The notes under the pieces are model-generated. The model searched no databases and was not told the DNA's origin. It worked only from the letters and a program-made list of their open reading frames with translations. Source: Hemicordylus capensis (Eukaryota; Chordata; Lepidosauria; Squamata; Cordylidae). From it: a stretch of DNA of 64,000 bases. The DNA lies in contig NC_069661.1 in assembly GCF_027244095.1 (NCBI RefSeq), forward strand, positions 195,891,501-195,955,500. Direction: 5' to 3'. Positions within the stretch are counted from its first letter, which is position 1; each line of letters begins with the position of its first letter. Positions 53,801-63,946 of the stretch are shown piece by piece. The position numbers and the translations under genes are program-made.

Positions 53801-56800
53801 ATGTGGAACAAAAGTACCATTTTGTTACTAGTGTGTATCTATTTTTCTTCCTTTTTAAGATTAATAACAGCCCACAATGTGTTGGATCGGTGTATTCTTG
53901 TTTGCGGTCAATCAGCCTGTTCTTTTCAGATCAACATGAAATAATCATATCGGGGCATGAAGTAAGGAAGGGTGGAATCAGGTAGGTAATGAGAAAGTTT
54001 TTTCTAAAAATCATTTAGCAGAAATAAATTTAGACTAAGAAATTTCGTTTGCTTCCTCAATGTAGCAGAAGTATTTTAGATACTGGGTAGCAACCAGAAC
54101 TGTACTTGTATAACAACACTAGTGTAAGCCGTTTTGCCCCACCACCTCCTCTTTGTTGCAGCCACTGAACCACCTGTTCCTAAAGGTCAAGGGATTTTGA
54201 CAATGGCATGTCATGTGGTGCAGGTGGTGGTGGGTGCGACAGAGGGAAGGAGGGAATCCCAGAAACCAGACAGAGACACTTCAGTATGTGGAGCTCTGCT
54301 CCTATAAAGTGTCTACATCTGTTTCTGGGAATTCTCCCTGCCCCTGCAGTTATCTATGCTGTATCCCAGCATAGGTGGAGGGGGTCCTTTAACCCTCAGG
54401 AATAGCTTTTCAGAGGCTCTTAGCCCTTTGAAAGAAGGGCCCAGAGTGGAGGGGGCATGGAAATGGTTTGTGTTAGCACTGTTGCACCGATGCCACTCTG
54501 AATGCTGGATGTGTGATAAAATGATGACAGACAAAATACAAGGTTAAGATCAGATCTGGAATGTAAAAATATATTTTATGAATGATGATGATATCTTTAA
54601 TACATGAAACACCCTGGTCCCATTGATAGTGTAACTTAACATTAATCATTTTACGATGGGAAAGTATGAGAAAAATAATTTTAAATGTAGAATTTAAATT
54701 GGTATACTTTAAATTGTGTTTTTCTTCTAAATGTATAACTTTAAAAATTATCTATTTAAAACAATGTTTTAAATGTTTGTTTGTTTATTTAAGTACTGTA
54801 TATTGTCCTGAGGCTGAACTTGGTGATCTTTCATCTCTGAAAAACCAAGTATAGATCTATGATCAAATGAGTATGCAGCAGATTTGATGTCTTTGCATCA
54901 GGAATTGTTTTGCTTTTTCAGGCTATCTTTGCCTCAAACAATTGGAAATATTTTCATTGAGAGATTAGCAGATTATATTCTGGTGAAAACTACCTTTGGC
55001 TTTTCCCTGGCCTGGGATGGAAACTCTGGGATATACATTAAGCTGACAGAAGAACACAAGGGGAAAACATGTGGTCTGTGTGGAAATTATAACAGCAATA
55101 ATGTGGATGATCTCACAATACAAAATAGTAAGCAAATAATCAGGCATTTAATTTATGAAGAGAACTCTTCAGCATCCTGTTCTCTAGGAATTGTCATAGA
55201 TTACTACAAGGATGTTGGATCTGCAAAATTATATTTATTTTTTCTCAAGTGCTGCCTATTTAGGAGATAATTACAACTTATTATTGCTATAGTGCTTCAA
55301 AACATATGTTATGTTGTATTCCTCCTAACAAACGTGAAAGGTAGCTAAGTGTTACCACCCCCATATGGCAAATGGCAGACTAAAGATGAGAGTGAGTGGC
55401 TTGCTTAAGGCTGCATTATGAGTTCATGACAGAGGTATGGTTTGAATTGGAGATCTTGATTCAGAGTTTTAATGCCTTTAGTGTCTCGCCCAGCGTAGAG
55501 TTGATTCCAAAATGTAATTAAATATTTTGGTATTATTCACTTACTTGGTACATAGTGAGCTTGAGAGGAGGGATCAGAATCCCACTGGGGCTACTGGTTC
55601 CCTAGAGCTCCAGGACTTCTCTGAGGGAGCAGTCAGCTCGGGCTGTTCCAGTTCTGATTACTTCCAGGGGATATCAAGGGTGGGGATCCAGGCCTGGGTG
55701 GACTCCCTCCTCGGATTTGGTCTCTTCAGGGTCAGTGTTTGGGTGAACCTTGACAGAGGGGAAGGAAAAGTTCCTTTGTGCAAGCTTCATTCTACTCACT
55801 CAAGTCAGGATCCTACCCAATGATGCATCTTCTTAAACAATAATTACTAACATACTTCCTTGACTGAAACATTTGGAGATTGGAGATACTGTATGTGTGC
55901 TTTATACTACATTGGCTTTTGTAATGACAATGGCTTGGATCCAGCAATGTCCCACAAGAGCAGAAAAGCACTTCTGCTCACACAAAGTGCTCCTCTGATT
56001 TCCATTGGCTTCCCCTGTCCCATTGCTGCCTACTGCATCGCGTCCCACACTGATCTAGAGCCCTCAGGGAAGCACTTGGGAGCTGCAATAGGGAGGAACA
56101 GGTGGGAAGGCTCTGTGCAAGTAGAGATTCACTTCAACTTCTTTGGGTCCAAGTCACTCTTACCCTTGTCGAAAATTATGTTGTTACATGTCGTCTGAAA
56201 TAGGTGACTATAAAGAAGATATTGCTAAATTTGCAAACAGTTGGTCTGTGCAAACTCCAGATGATGCAACTTGTGTAGCTGTTGCCTCTGATTTTCCTAG
56301 TCCATGCTCAGTTGATACAGAATCTTATGAGGTAAGCTGCCTAGTTTGCTATTTCTTATAGCAAATGTATTTGAATGGAAATTACTTAGATGATGATTTT
56401 TTTGAGCTCCTTATCAAACTCTGCCTCCACAATGGTATTTTAATAAAATACATTGAAACATAAGTAATTACAATTAGACAAATGTTTAAGAATGAAGGCT
56501 AATGCGTATATTTTTAGCAACCTATATAATCACAGAGTAAATAAAATCTCTTTAGGTGCAAGTTGCTGCTTTAGTGAAAACACCACAAACGGATCCATTT
56601 CAGATGTAAAATTTCCGATGTAATCCATTTCAAATGGATTTTAACTACAACACTTTTGTTTTTTGTTGATGGTATTTGACATGCTGTCCCATCCTCAACA
56701 AAGCTATCAAAATATCTTCTGAAAAGAAATAAAGAAGCAGACAGCATTATCTATATGCCCAGCTTTTACTGTCCTGTTTTCAGAGATGGGGCAATAGCTT

Positions 56801-59800
56801 GGTGATAGAACATCTGCTTTTCATTCAGGGGATGAATGCAAAGCAGGGATAGTTCAATGAATACCTGGCTTCTCAGGTAGGGCTGGGAAAGACTATTGCC
56901 TGAAACCTTGGAGAGCTAGGCCAATTAAAACTGCAATTTAATATCCACTTTTGGTGACTCTCGTTTACCTCAAGAATTTAGAGTTCCTCAGAGAAAATGC
57001 TTTTCTTCTTTCTCTTCCCGGAAGACATTTTACCAAATCAACCTTGTTAGGGATTGGACAGTATTTCAAACACCATTAAAAAAATTAGAAAGTTATAGTA
57101 AAAATTATACTACCTGTGTGTAGAATTATTAGATTATAAAGTATCCTTGAATTAAGAAGAGGGGGGAAGACATAGAGACTCTAAAACATTTGCTTGTTTA
57201 ATGAAACTTATAGCCGCTTAATCAACTATATTCTTCTGTGTACAGAACATCTACTTCAAGTGCCAAATACTCTTGCAGTTTCCTTTTATCAGCTGTCACC
57301 AAAGCATAGATCCTTATCCCTATATTTCCAGCTGTATGAATGACCTTTGTAGGTAAGCAGAGTATAAGCACTTGCTTGACTTGCATGAATATTATATAGT
57401 CACAATTTTTGGTGCAGTTCAGACTCACCAGCAAACCATGGTAACACTAACTATATTTAACAATAACAATAATATTGCTCTCACATTCCTCATTCCTTTT
57501 CCCTCCTCCTATGTATGCGTGGGGAGGACCAAAAGCTTCCTTTAGTGGTTTCTTACAAACTTGCATTACATTCAAACCTAGGAAACTGGTTTGTTCAAAC
57601 CACAGTTAGTTGACAAGCCAGGATCTGTTCCTGGTTTGAAGAAATCAGTTTCTGAGTTTGGACAAAAATGAAGTTTTCAACCTCTTCCCTTTCCCCACAA
57701 CACTGAGATTTGTACTGGCTCATAACAACAGCCCATGCTGTGATGCAGGGGTGCAGATGGAGGGAAAGCATGAGAAGCAACTCCTCACTTAAAAATTTTT
57801 GAGGGGCGAGGAAAGACATTTGGGGGGGCAGATAAAAATATATTTTGTGGACTGGAATAAATGGACTATTAGGTTTGAAGGGGAGAAATTCAGTAAAATG
57901 AGTGGGGAACTCAAATGTTTAGAGGAGGGATCTATAAGAATTATTGCCATATAACACTGAAGGACTTTAGTTTGTCATAAACTAAATGTGTTAATTACCT
58001 GGCATTTGCTTTCAAAATACATTACTGTGAGAATCAATGCTTGATCTCTTTCTTATGAAGATATGATAGTCCTACAGAAAGAGTTTAAAACTTCAGCTAA
58101 GGATTTATTTTCCTATTTCAGAGAGGATGATGATGAAACGTACTGCCGAGCAGTGACGGAGTATGCTCGATCATGCTCTCATGCAGGTTACCCAATACGA
58201 GACTGGAGGGATGACTTTCCAGCTTGTAGTAAGTTTGGTGAAAATTATTATTTTAATATTGGGTCAGAAAAAGAGGAGGTGGAATGTGTTAATTTGTGTT
58301 CAAAGTTATTTGACCATGCCAATGTCAAAGAGCATTTCCTGAATATCACTGAGCTATTTCCATTGTAGAACCCAATGGACTTCTGTAGCTGACACACTTA
58401 TTTGGGTGTGTGTTTGTAACAGGATCTTGAATCCTATAACTGTACATTTTGACATCTTCAGATCCTCGTAATAACTAAGAATGAACCCATGATGGCCTTA
58501 TTCTTAAGCTTGGTTTTAAGAACTTTGACATTGAAATAATGCTATCTTTAGAGTACTAGTGATTATTTACATTATTGTTACTTCAGTGTATTACTAGTAG
58601 GGTTATAAAGCTTCCAATAACTGGGTGGCCTAATTTGCATATTATGCAAATTATGTGGCAGCTAATTTGCATTTTATTTATTTATTTATTTGACAGATTT
58701 GTATACTTTCCCCGCCTTCTCTGCCCTCCCATGTGATTGGATCCAGAGTAAATCCAGGCAATTAGAGCAGCGCATTTGAAATCTGTATAAATCTGGGTGG
58801 AATTTAGCAGCCGGGTGGAGGACCCAAAATCCGGGGGCTACCCTAAATTCCGGGGGACATGGCAACCCTAATTACTAGTAATTTGTATTTAAAATTGAAT
58901 AAGTTGTTTATGTATATTATACCACATTAACTAAGTTAAATGAAAGGAAACTTAATAGGGTTTTGTTTAACTTTCCATATTTTAGCTGATAAGTGTGAAG
59001 ATAGTTTTATCCACCGGGATTGTATTAGCTGTTGTCCACCAACCTGCACATTTGAGAAAGATTGTCTTGGAAGTAACCTCCACTGCTTAGATGGATGCTA
59101 TTGTCCAGATGGTAAGTAGACTATTTTAAAAAAATTAATTTTATTTTAAACATTAATGCTACTCTGAAAGCAGAACACATATCTTTAAATGAGGGACATT
59201 GTCTATTAGGCATGAGTCTTGTGAAGTTCCCAGTGGTTTCCAGGTTGTACATACAGGAGAGGAGCCTGTAGAGATGTGCATGTCAGTAATAAAAACCTAA
59301 GGGAAATGGGTGTGTTTCTACTCAGTTTCATATATTGATATTTGGGTCCCCCCCACCCCCACCCCGATATGATGTTCAAAAAACTGATATGATTGTTTCA
59401 AAAAACAATCACATAAAGTACCATTGGGAGTTCTGGGTCAATCATTTTTGTATTATGTATGAATCGAAACAGCCCTCCCCCATTGCATGTATGCGAAATG
59501 CACTGCAGGTTCACGCATCTTTCCTTTTGAGCGCGAATTTCCACTGCCCTTCTATCACCACCCTCAGAATTCCATCTGTTTGAAGAAAGGTCTCTTGCAA
59601 GTATCCAGTGTAGATCCTTATCAGCATCTTCCTTATGTGATTTAGTTTCACTCTTCATTGATGAATGACTAGTAAAGTGATAATCTTCTTTATATATATT
59701 TCTCTAAGACACGTGGCTAATGCCATGTGTGGCAGCTTGGAGAGTTTGGAGAGCTGCCGGATAGCCATGGGTGGGAGGGAAGAAAATGGCGACACCGGCC

Positions 59801-62605
59801 AGCCTGGAAAAAATGGTAGAGGAAGCTGGCTGGCAGAGAAAACAGTGGCGGGCGGGCGGAAGGTGGCAGCAGAGGGGATCGGCGGGCGGGTGGAAGAAGG
59901 AGGCAGAGGCCACGGAGGAGAAGCGGCAGCCAGGCCGGCCTGCTGTGGAGAAGTGGCGACTGGACTGGCCGGCCGCCTGGCACAGAAGGGAAGTGGTGGT
60001 CAGGCAGAATGGTCACCGAGGGAGAATGAACTGGTGTGGTGGGGAGAATGAACTGGTGTGGTGCCAAGAACGAAATGGGGCTGAAGGGGAGGAGAACGAA
60101 ATGGGACTGGAGGCAGGGGGAGACAGGGAGAACTAGGGTGCAGATGCTCTGTGCTAGGTCAGTTAGAATTATCTATATTGTGATCTCATTTGTGATGCTG
60201 TTTTTATAAACTAGGTCTCATACTAGACAATGGAACTTGCGTTTCTGTGTCAGATTGCCCCTGTGTTTATCATGGGACAGCTTTCCCTGTTGGCTCAAAA
60301 ATTGAGCAAGAATGTAGTAACTGGTATGTTATTCTTATTTTTAATAATCTCTTCAGCTTGCATTTGTCTATATTGGCATGCTGTTAAAGCATTTATCTAG
60401 TTGTGCTACTTTTGTCTGAATGTCCTGTTTTTTATATCTGCATCCATACAGTAAATAATAAAAGGATTATAGCATAGTGTTTCCCTTGCTAAAATTCCAT
60501 GTAGTTAACATATCTTCCACTTTATCATTTGTTTAGTATATGTATTGGTGGCATTTGGAATTGCACTGAACATGATTGCCCAGGTAATTTTTTCCCTTTA
60601 AAGATATTTGTACCTCTGTGTGTTGTTTGTTTCTCAAAATATTTAATGTTTGCTATATCTGAATGGAGTAAATATTTTAAAAAAAAACACATGTAAAATA
60701 TCAATTGAAATCTATGTGCTAAACATCCAGTTACTTACCTTATATAGGTCTGGTGACACCCCTCCCCCCCAAAAGAGAAAAAAGTTCAACTAGAAAATAT
60801 ATGATGAAATATGCTCCCCATTTCATTGTTCCATTTGGTGGCAGCAAAATGTGGGGGCATTTATCAGTTGTGAGGGTTCACTTGTCACAACAGCAGCAGT
60901 AGTAATGGTCCTTCTGGTCGCCACCTGCTGGCAGTTATGGTTACTCCCCCTCCTCCCAAATGCCCCACTGAGCAACACAGTGTCGTTATGTTGTCATTAA
61001 CAGGGGCATTCTGAGTAATAATGGCAGTGGCCACTGGAAGTCATTGTTTCCCCCCATTACCTATCTCTGAGTGATGCTACATCAAAACCATTCCCAAGGT
61101 AGCATTTACCAGTCAAAGGCCACTGGAGGAATGCTGTCACTGCCACCCCAAAACAGGTGGTGGCAAAGGGCCAAAGTCATAAGTTGATTTCTCACTTTTT
61201 CTCTATGAGCACCCCCAAATTCAGCTGCAAGTTCTCATTTGAGACTTTTCAGCTAAGTCTTCAGCTGATGCTCATGTTGGTTAAATGATACTCCACCTGT
61301 TCCTTGAGGAGAATGACCTGAAAACACTGGATGCACCAGCTGGTAACCTACAGGTTGGACTTCTGCACTGTGCTCTATGTAGGGCTGTCTTTGTACATAG
61401 TTCGGAAAACTCATTTAGTTTAAAATACAGCAGCCAGATTGGTGTCTGGGGTATAATGGAGAGACCACATTATGCCTGTTTTTAAACAGTTGCACTGGCT
61501 GCTGATATGTTTGTGGGCAAAGTACAAAGTGCTGATTCTTACCTTTAAAAGCCTGAATGGTTTAGGTCCAGGTTACTGAAAGAGTGCCTTTCTCTACAAG
61601 ATCCCCACTACTCATTAAGATAATCAAGAGAGTGCCACCAGTTTATCTGGTGGCGACCTGGGATCGGGCCTTCTCAGTTGTTCTCCCTAGGTTGTGGGAC
61701 GTGCTCCCCATAGATGTAAGAGGATTATCTTCCTTGCAGGCCTTCAGGAGAGCCTTAGACCCAACATTTTAGCTTGCTTTTAATGATATTTAGTTTGAAT
61801 TTGAATTAATTTAGTTTAAATGTTTTCTGATTTTTTATTTTAATGTAGACTATTCTGAGACACTTTAAAAAGGGCAATATAGAAACTGAATGAACAAATA
61901 AATAAATAAGCTACAAGGCCATTTAGCAATAGCAATAGCACTTACATTTATATATCGCTCTATAGTTGGAAGCTCTCTAAGCGGTTTACAATGATTTAGC
62001 ATATTGCCCCCCCCCCCCAACATTCTGGGTACTCATTTTACCGACCTCGGAAGGATGGAGGGCTGAGTCAACCTTGAGCCCTTGGTCAGGATTGAACTTG
62101 TAACCTTCTAGTTACAGGGCAGCAGTTTTACCACTGCGCCACCAGGGGCTCCCTACTGTGCCACCAGGGGCTTATGTGCCTCAAATTATTTAGGAGGCCT
62201 TTAACTCTCTCCCTTATGAGTAGCCTCCCCAAACTGCATTGAAAGCAGCTTTTGAATCACTTTTTGAGTTTCAGAAATGCTTCTCATGTGTTTTGAGAAG
62301 AGCTTTTGTTGGGGCAGGGGCAAAGAGTGGAAAGAAGGATAAAAGAACATTTTCTGAAACACACAGACAAGTTATCTTGCATTTCTTCTTATTGCTTTTA
62401 AACTCTGTCATCTGGTTCTCTGCAATGCAGTTTTTCTGTTTATCTGTCTTTGTCTTAAGCTGAATGCTCAATTGTTGGGGATTCCCATTTCACAACTTTT
62501 GATGGTCGCCATTACACTTTCCTTGGGGTTTGTCAGTATATTCTGGTGAAAGGCACTGGGAAAGACAAATTCACAATCACTTTACAGAAAACTCCTTGTG
62601 GTCAG
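41774..62605 (+). CDS. OTOGL: Otogelin-like protein, N-terminal 15 coding exons (continues past window)
   Basis: Secreted cysteine-rich glycoprotein. In vertebrates OTOGL is part of the acellular gels of the inner ear (tectorial and otoconial membranes), and human mutations cause deafness DFNB84B. Fifteen exons join without a phase conflict into 529 codons. Order: signal peptide (1-27), low-complexity linker, EGF-like domain with six cysteines (81-109), VWD1 (about 120-265, with FETFDG at 131-136 and CGLCGNYN at 254-261), C8 (about 317-386), TIL (about 390-447), VWC-like stretch (448-480) and the start of VWD2 (FTTFDG at 491-496). The motifs [19 protein letters not shown] and [15 protein letters not shown] match my memory of OTOGL closely. 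The close paralogue OTOG and the gel-forming mucins are alternatives and fit less well. Most introns are roughly 0.2-4 kb. No frame break is seen. Confidence 0.9.
42812..42851 (+). CDS. OTOGL: OTOGL exon 2, 40-base micro-exon
   Basis: The acceptor ttatctaacag ends at 42811 and donor gtgagt starts at 42852. It encodes [13 protein letters not shown] and enters in phase 1, leaving in phase 2, which matches exons 1 and 3 exactly. Confidence 0.75.
44819..44867 (+). CDS. OTOGL: OTOGL exon 3
   Basis: The acceptor tcttccag ends at 44818 and donor gtaggt starts at 44868. It encodes [16 protein letters not shown] after one base that completes the split codon, and ends in phase 0. Confidence 0.8.
46268..46535 (+). 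mobile_element. L2-type LINE/SINE 3' end with expanded TATG tract
   Basis: The same repeat as 19936-20185. Its tail carries a (TATG)n microsatellite at about 46435-46470. Confidence 0.65.
47814..47842. repeat. (AC)n microsatellite
   Basis: About 14 AC units in OTOGL intron 3. Confidence 0.95.
48537..48603 (+). CDS. OTOGL: OTOGL exon 4
   Basis: The acceptor gtgatag ends at 48536 and donor gttagt, a weaker site, starts at 48604. It encodes [20 protein letters not shown] then SE, in phase 0 to 1. The peptide is linker sequence without a domain, so support comes from the splice phases and position. Confidence 0.72.
49008..49122 (+). mobile_element. tRNA-derived SINE fragment (3' part)
   Basis: The segments aggcaatggtaaacccctcc and gtggtcgccaggaatcgaaa match the SINE at 28.6 kb. 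Confidence 0.75.
49905..50498. mobile_element. Hairpin-rich element, probably third multi-hairpin copy
   Basis: Hairpins include 50070-50080 with 50109-50120, and CTGCTGGGAGC (50415-50425) with its complement at 50432-50442. gggaacccgc and gcgggttccc face each other across 50132-50248. A hAT MITE (50251-50386) is nested inside. The right end ...cttgtgagaacagc resembles an inverted gctattctcatgac start. Family assignment is tentative. Confidence 0.5.
50251..50386. mobile_element. hAT MITE, 136 bp
   Basis: It starts CAGTGTTCCCTCTAAC and ends GTTAGAGGGAACACTG. The flanks ttccctag/ctccctag (50243-50250, 50387-50394) are an 8-bp duplication with one mismatch. The body is nearly palindromic. Confidence 0.9.
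50722..50933. mobile_element. hAT MITE, 212 bp
   Basis: It starts CAGAGGTGCACC and ends AAGAACACCTCTG. A perfect 8-bp duplication, gctgtgaa, flanks it (50714-50721, 50934-50941). Confidence 0.88.
51346..51444 (+). CDS. OTOGL: OTOGL exon 5, EGF-like domain
   Basis: The acceptor gccatgtag ends at 51345 and donor gtaagt starts at 51445. This symmetrical phase 1-1 exon of 99 bases carries one complete EGF-like module with cysteines at residues 81, 85, 91, 97, 99 and 109 (CLNGAVC...GICDC). Phase 1-1 single-domain exons are typical of EGF modules. Confidence 0.92.
51594..51775 (+). mobile_element. LINE 3' tail
   Basis: The segments attgtaaaccgccctgagtt and gaagggcggtatataaatca are followed by a CAAA/AAAT-rich tail in OTOGL intron 5. 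Confidence 0.65.
52542..52696 (+). CDS. OTOGL: OTOGL exon 6, start of VWD1
   Basis: The acceptor actttctctag ends at 52541 and donor gtaaga starts at 52697. It encodes [18 protein letters not shown] followed by [12 protein letters not shown]. The W-G-x-H-x-x-TFDG start is diagnostic of VWD domains. NCS is a possible N-glycosylation site. Confidence 0.96.
53860..53981 (+). CDS. OTOGL: OTOGL exon 7, middle of VWD1
   Basis: The acceptor ccttttTAAG ends at 53859 and donor gtaggt starts at 53982. It encodes [20 protein letters not shown] onward to GHEVRKGGI, in phase 0 to 2. Confidence 0.93.
54922..55127 (+). CDS. OTOGL: OTOGL exon 8, end of VWD1
   Basis: The acceptor gctttttcag ends at 54921 and donor gtaagc starts at 55128. 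It encodes [20 protein letters not shown] through FGFSLAWDG to the VWD hallmark CGLCGNYN, in phase 2 to 1. Confidence 0.96.
55300..55495 (-). mobile_element. MIR-like ancient SINE
   Basis: The segments gagtgagtggcttgcttaag, atggtttgaattggagatct and a terminal gttttaatgccttta resemble reversed MIR/CORE-SINE order. Strongly decayed. It sits in OTOGL intron 8. Confidence 0.55.
56204..56331 (+). CDS. OTOGL: OTOGL exon 9, VWD1-C8 link
   Basis: The acceptor gaaatag ends at 56203 and donor gtaagc starts at 56332. It encodes [20 protein letters not shown] and then [19 protein letters not shown] is the conserved segment that follows VWD domains. Confidence 0.95.
56785..56935 (+). mobile_element. tRNA-headed SINE sharing the body of the 5S-like SINE
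   Basis: The head ggggcaatagcttggtgata resembles tRNA box A, with a decayed box B. The body tgcctgaaaccttggagagc is shared with the element at 8.9 kb. The tail is missing. Confidence 0.7.
57246..57352 (+). CDS. OTOGL: OTOGL exon 10, C8 domain part 1
   Basis: The acceptor ctgtgtacag ends at 57245 and donor gtaagc starts at 57353. It encodes [19 protein letters not shown] and [10 protein letters not shown], with the C8 cysteine pattern, in phase 0 to 2. Confidence 0.94.
58122..58228 (+). CDS. OTOGL: OTOGL exon 11, C8 domain part 2
   Basis: The acceptor tcctatttcag ends at 58121 and donor gtaagt starts at 58229. It encodes [18 protein letters not shown] and [17 protein letters not shown], in phase 2 to 1. 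The reading frame happens to stay open into both flanking introns (58063-58368), which does not by itself indicate intron retention. Confidence 0.96.
58986..59111 (+). CDS. OTOGL: OTOGL exon 12, TIL domain
   Basis: The acceptor atattttag ends at 58985 and donor gtaagt starts at 59112. It encodes [39 protein letters not shown] and PDG. Dense cysteines match the trypsin-inhibitor-like cysteine-rich domain that follows C8 in this family. Phase 1 to 1. Confidence 0.96.
59684..60166 (+). mobile_element. Diverged non-autonomous Helitron in OTOGL intron 12
   Basis: The 5' end TCTTCTTTATATATATTTC aligns with the element at 10.7 kb. The 3' end has the stem-loop CAGA-TGC-TCTG (60141-60151) and ends with TTAG at the position of CTAG. 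The interior is GC-rich without coding capacity. Confidence 0.65.
60215..60323 (+). CDS. OTOGL: OTOGL exon 13, end of TIL and VWC-like start
   Basis: The acceptor ataaactag ends at 60214 and donor gtatgt starts at 60324. It encodes [20 protein letters not shown] then [18 protein letters not shown] is a possible glycosylation site. Phase 1 to 2. Confidence 0.94.
60537..60583 (+). CDS. OTOGL: OTOGL exon 14, 47-base micro-exon
   Basis: The acceptor tgtttag precedes it and donor gtaatt starts at 60584. It encodes [15 protein letters not shown] after the base that completes Cys465. This is the C-x-C...W-x-C tail of a VWC-like segment. The start coordinate could be off by one base. Confidence 0.9.
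61390..61912 (+). mobile_element. LINE 3' end (CR1/L2/Rex group)
   Basis: Fragments translate to a reverse transcriptase C-terminus: [16 protein letters not shown]-like at about 61465 and [40 protein letters not shown] at 61635-61765. The tail is (AATA)n. It lies in OTOGL intron 14. Confidence 0.75.
61922..62165 (-). mobile_element. tRNA-derived SINE, second copy
   Basis: The same family as 38873-39088. The head end is partly duplicated (ctgYgccaccaggggct twice, 62134-62172). Confidence 0.85.
62460..62605 (+). CDS. OTOGL: OTOGL exon 15, start of VWD2; gene continues beyond window
   Basis: The acceptor tttgtcttaag ends at 62459 and donor gtaagg starts at 62606. It encodes [20 protein letters not shown] then [13 protein letters not shown]. 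The last 1.4 kb of the window holds no further exon that I can recognise, so the next lies past 64,000. Confidence 0.96.
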
Positions 62606-63234
62606 GTAAGGTCACACATTGAATTAAAATTTCCTGGTGATAAATAGCTACACATTTATGCAGTTACAGCCAATAAATTAGTTAAGCCGGACTAGCAGTA
62701 AAAATGGCTCTTTTTCTTAATATTGTGTCTAACTGGTCATAACCTAGATTTTATTTCATTTGCAAGTACTGCGTTTTGTAAAACCAATTGTGCCTTCTAC
62801 TGAGATTAAGTCTACAGAGCTTTTCATTCACGCATGATTACACAAGCATCTACATATTTGGTTACAGTCTGAGCAGGTGTCTTAGACAGATAAATGCTCT
62901 TGGTGACAGGACTGAACAGGTCTGATATATTGCCAACCAGATAAGAGGCATTTTGAAGCTGACGGAGATATTTATTTGATATTTTATAAGCTCTCATTTC
63001 TTGGAACAATAAATCGGAGAGTTCTCAAGAATACTGAAATATTAATGAATGGGCATTTCAGTTGGTAGCTGGCTAAATCCAAAATATGCTATATTTACTG
63101 TAGCATTAACTTCTTCCTCTCTCTGCAAACAAAGCCATTCTTTTAGTTTAAATTTTGGAAAGTACTTTCCTTTTCTTTGGATAACTGTGGTGGCTGAATT
63201 CCAAGGATAAAAATAAATGCCCTTCATAAATTGT
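62606..63234 (+). other. OTOGL: OTOGL intron 15, left part
   Basis: No exon or clear repeat recognised. Confidence 0.6.
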
Positions 63235-63297
63235 GGCTAGGCATGATGGGAGTTGTAGTTCATCAACAGCTGGAAAGCCAAGTTTGCCTACCCCTAA
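63235..63297. mobile_element. hAT MITE, half copy
   Basis: Right half only: atgggagttgtagttcatca and gtttgcctacccct, as in 10148-10270. Confidence 0.7.
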
Positions 63298-63311
63298 TCT
63301 ATTGGTAAATT

Positions 63312-63504
63312 CAGAGATGTAGCAAGGTTTGGAGTGAGCCCTGGGACATAAAGTGAAGATGAGCCCGTTCCCCACTGCCTTCTTCAGAGCAGCGGGAAGG
63401 GGAGAGTGAAGTGCAAGCTGTCGCTCAACTGGCAGGCTTCCCTCTCCTTCAGGGGCCCATGGATATTTGTTCATATAATTTGTTCAATTATAGCTACACG
63501 CCTG
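63312..63504. mobile_element. hAT MITE, 193 bp
   Basis: It starts CAGAGATGTAGC and ends AGCTACACGCCTG. The flanks ggtaaatt/gctaaatt (63304-63311, 63505-63512) have one mismatch. It is the short relative of 27142-28375. Confidence 0.85.
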
Positions 63505-63789
63505 GCTAAATTACATGTTACATTAAACATATAGTTTGGTGTCTGTATCTGTGTTTTGTTATAAATCAGACACGAAGGCCCTCAGTCCAGACTGGGACCA
63601 TGTCAAGGGTAGAGGAAAGCTTTAACTCTTTTTCTTTGCTGCTTCTGGATCTGGATTGGGCCACTCATGAATCTGCTCTTTCCCTTAAGAGAGAAATTCC
63701 CATTAGCTGATGTTTAACAATAACAAGGGTGAAAAATATGTATTTAACTTTATGTTTACTTTGGCCCCATGGCAGTCAGTAGACTTCTT

Positions 63790-63912
63790 CTCTGAGCAGG
63801 ATGGTGGTATGGTTAGAATATTAGACTGTGGACAGGGAGACACAGGTTCAAATCCCCATTCAGCTGTGAAGCCCGTTGGGTCACCTTGGACTAGTGACTC
63901 TTTCTCAACCTA
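63790..63912 (+). mobile_element. Sauria SINE head and body
   Basis: The segments gatggtggtatggttagaat and acaggttcaaatccccattc are tRNA-like boxes A and B. It is cut short by an ATC microsatellite. Confidence 0.8.
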
Positions 63913-63913
63913 A

Positions 63914-63915
<2 letters not shown>

Positions 63916-63946
<31 letters not shown>
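63916..63946. repeat. (ATC)n microsatellite
   Basis: About ten ATC units. Confidence 0.95.

Noticed and set aside
58063-58368. Open frame extending exon 11 into both introns
   Set aside because: The exon has good splice sites at both ends that fit the neighbouring phases. The open extension is most simply chance.
52542-62605. FCGBP, mucin, zonadhesin or otogelin (OTOG) as identity of the VWD gene
   Set aside because: VWD-C8-TIL order is shared by all of them, but the single EGF exon before VWD1 and the C8/TIL motifs fit OTOGL best from memory. FCGBP lies near RPS16 in human, yet its VWD sequences do not resemble these.
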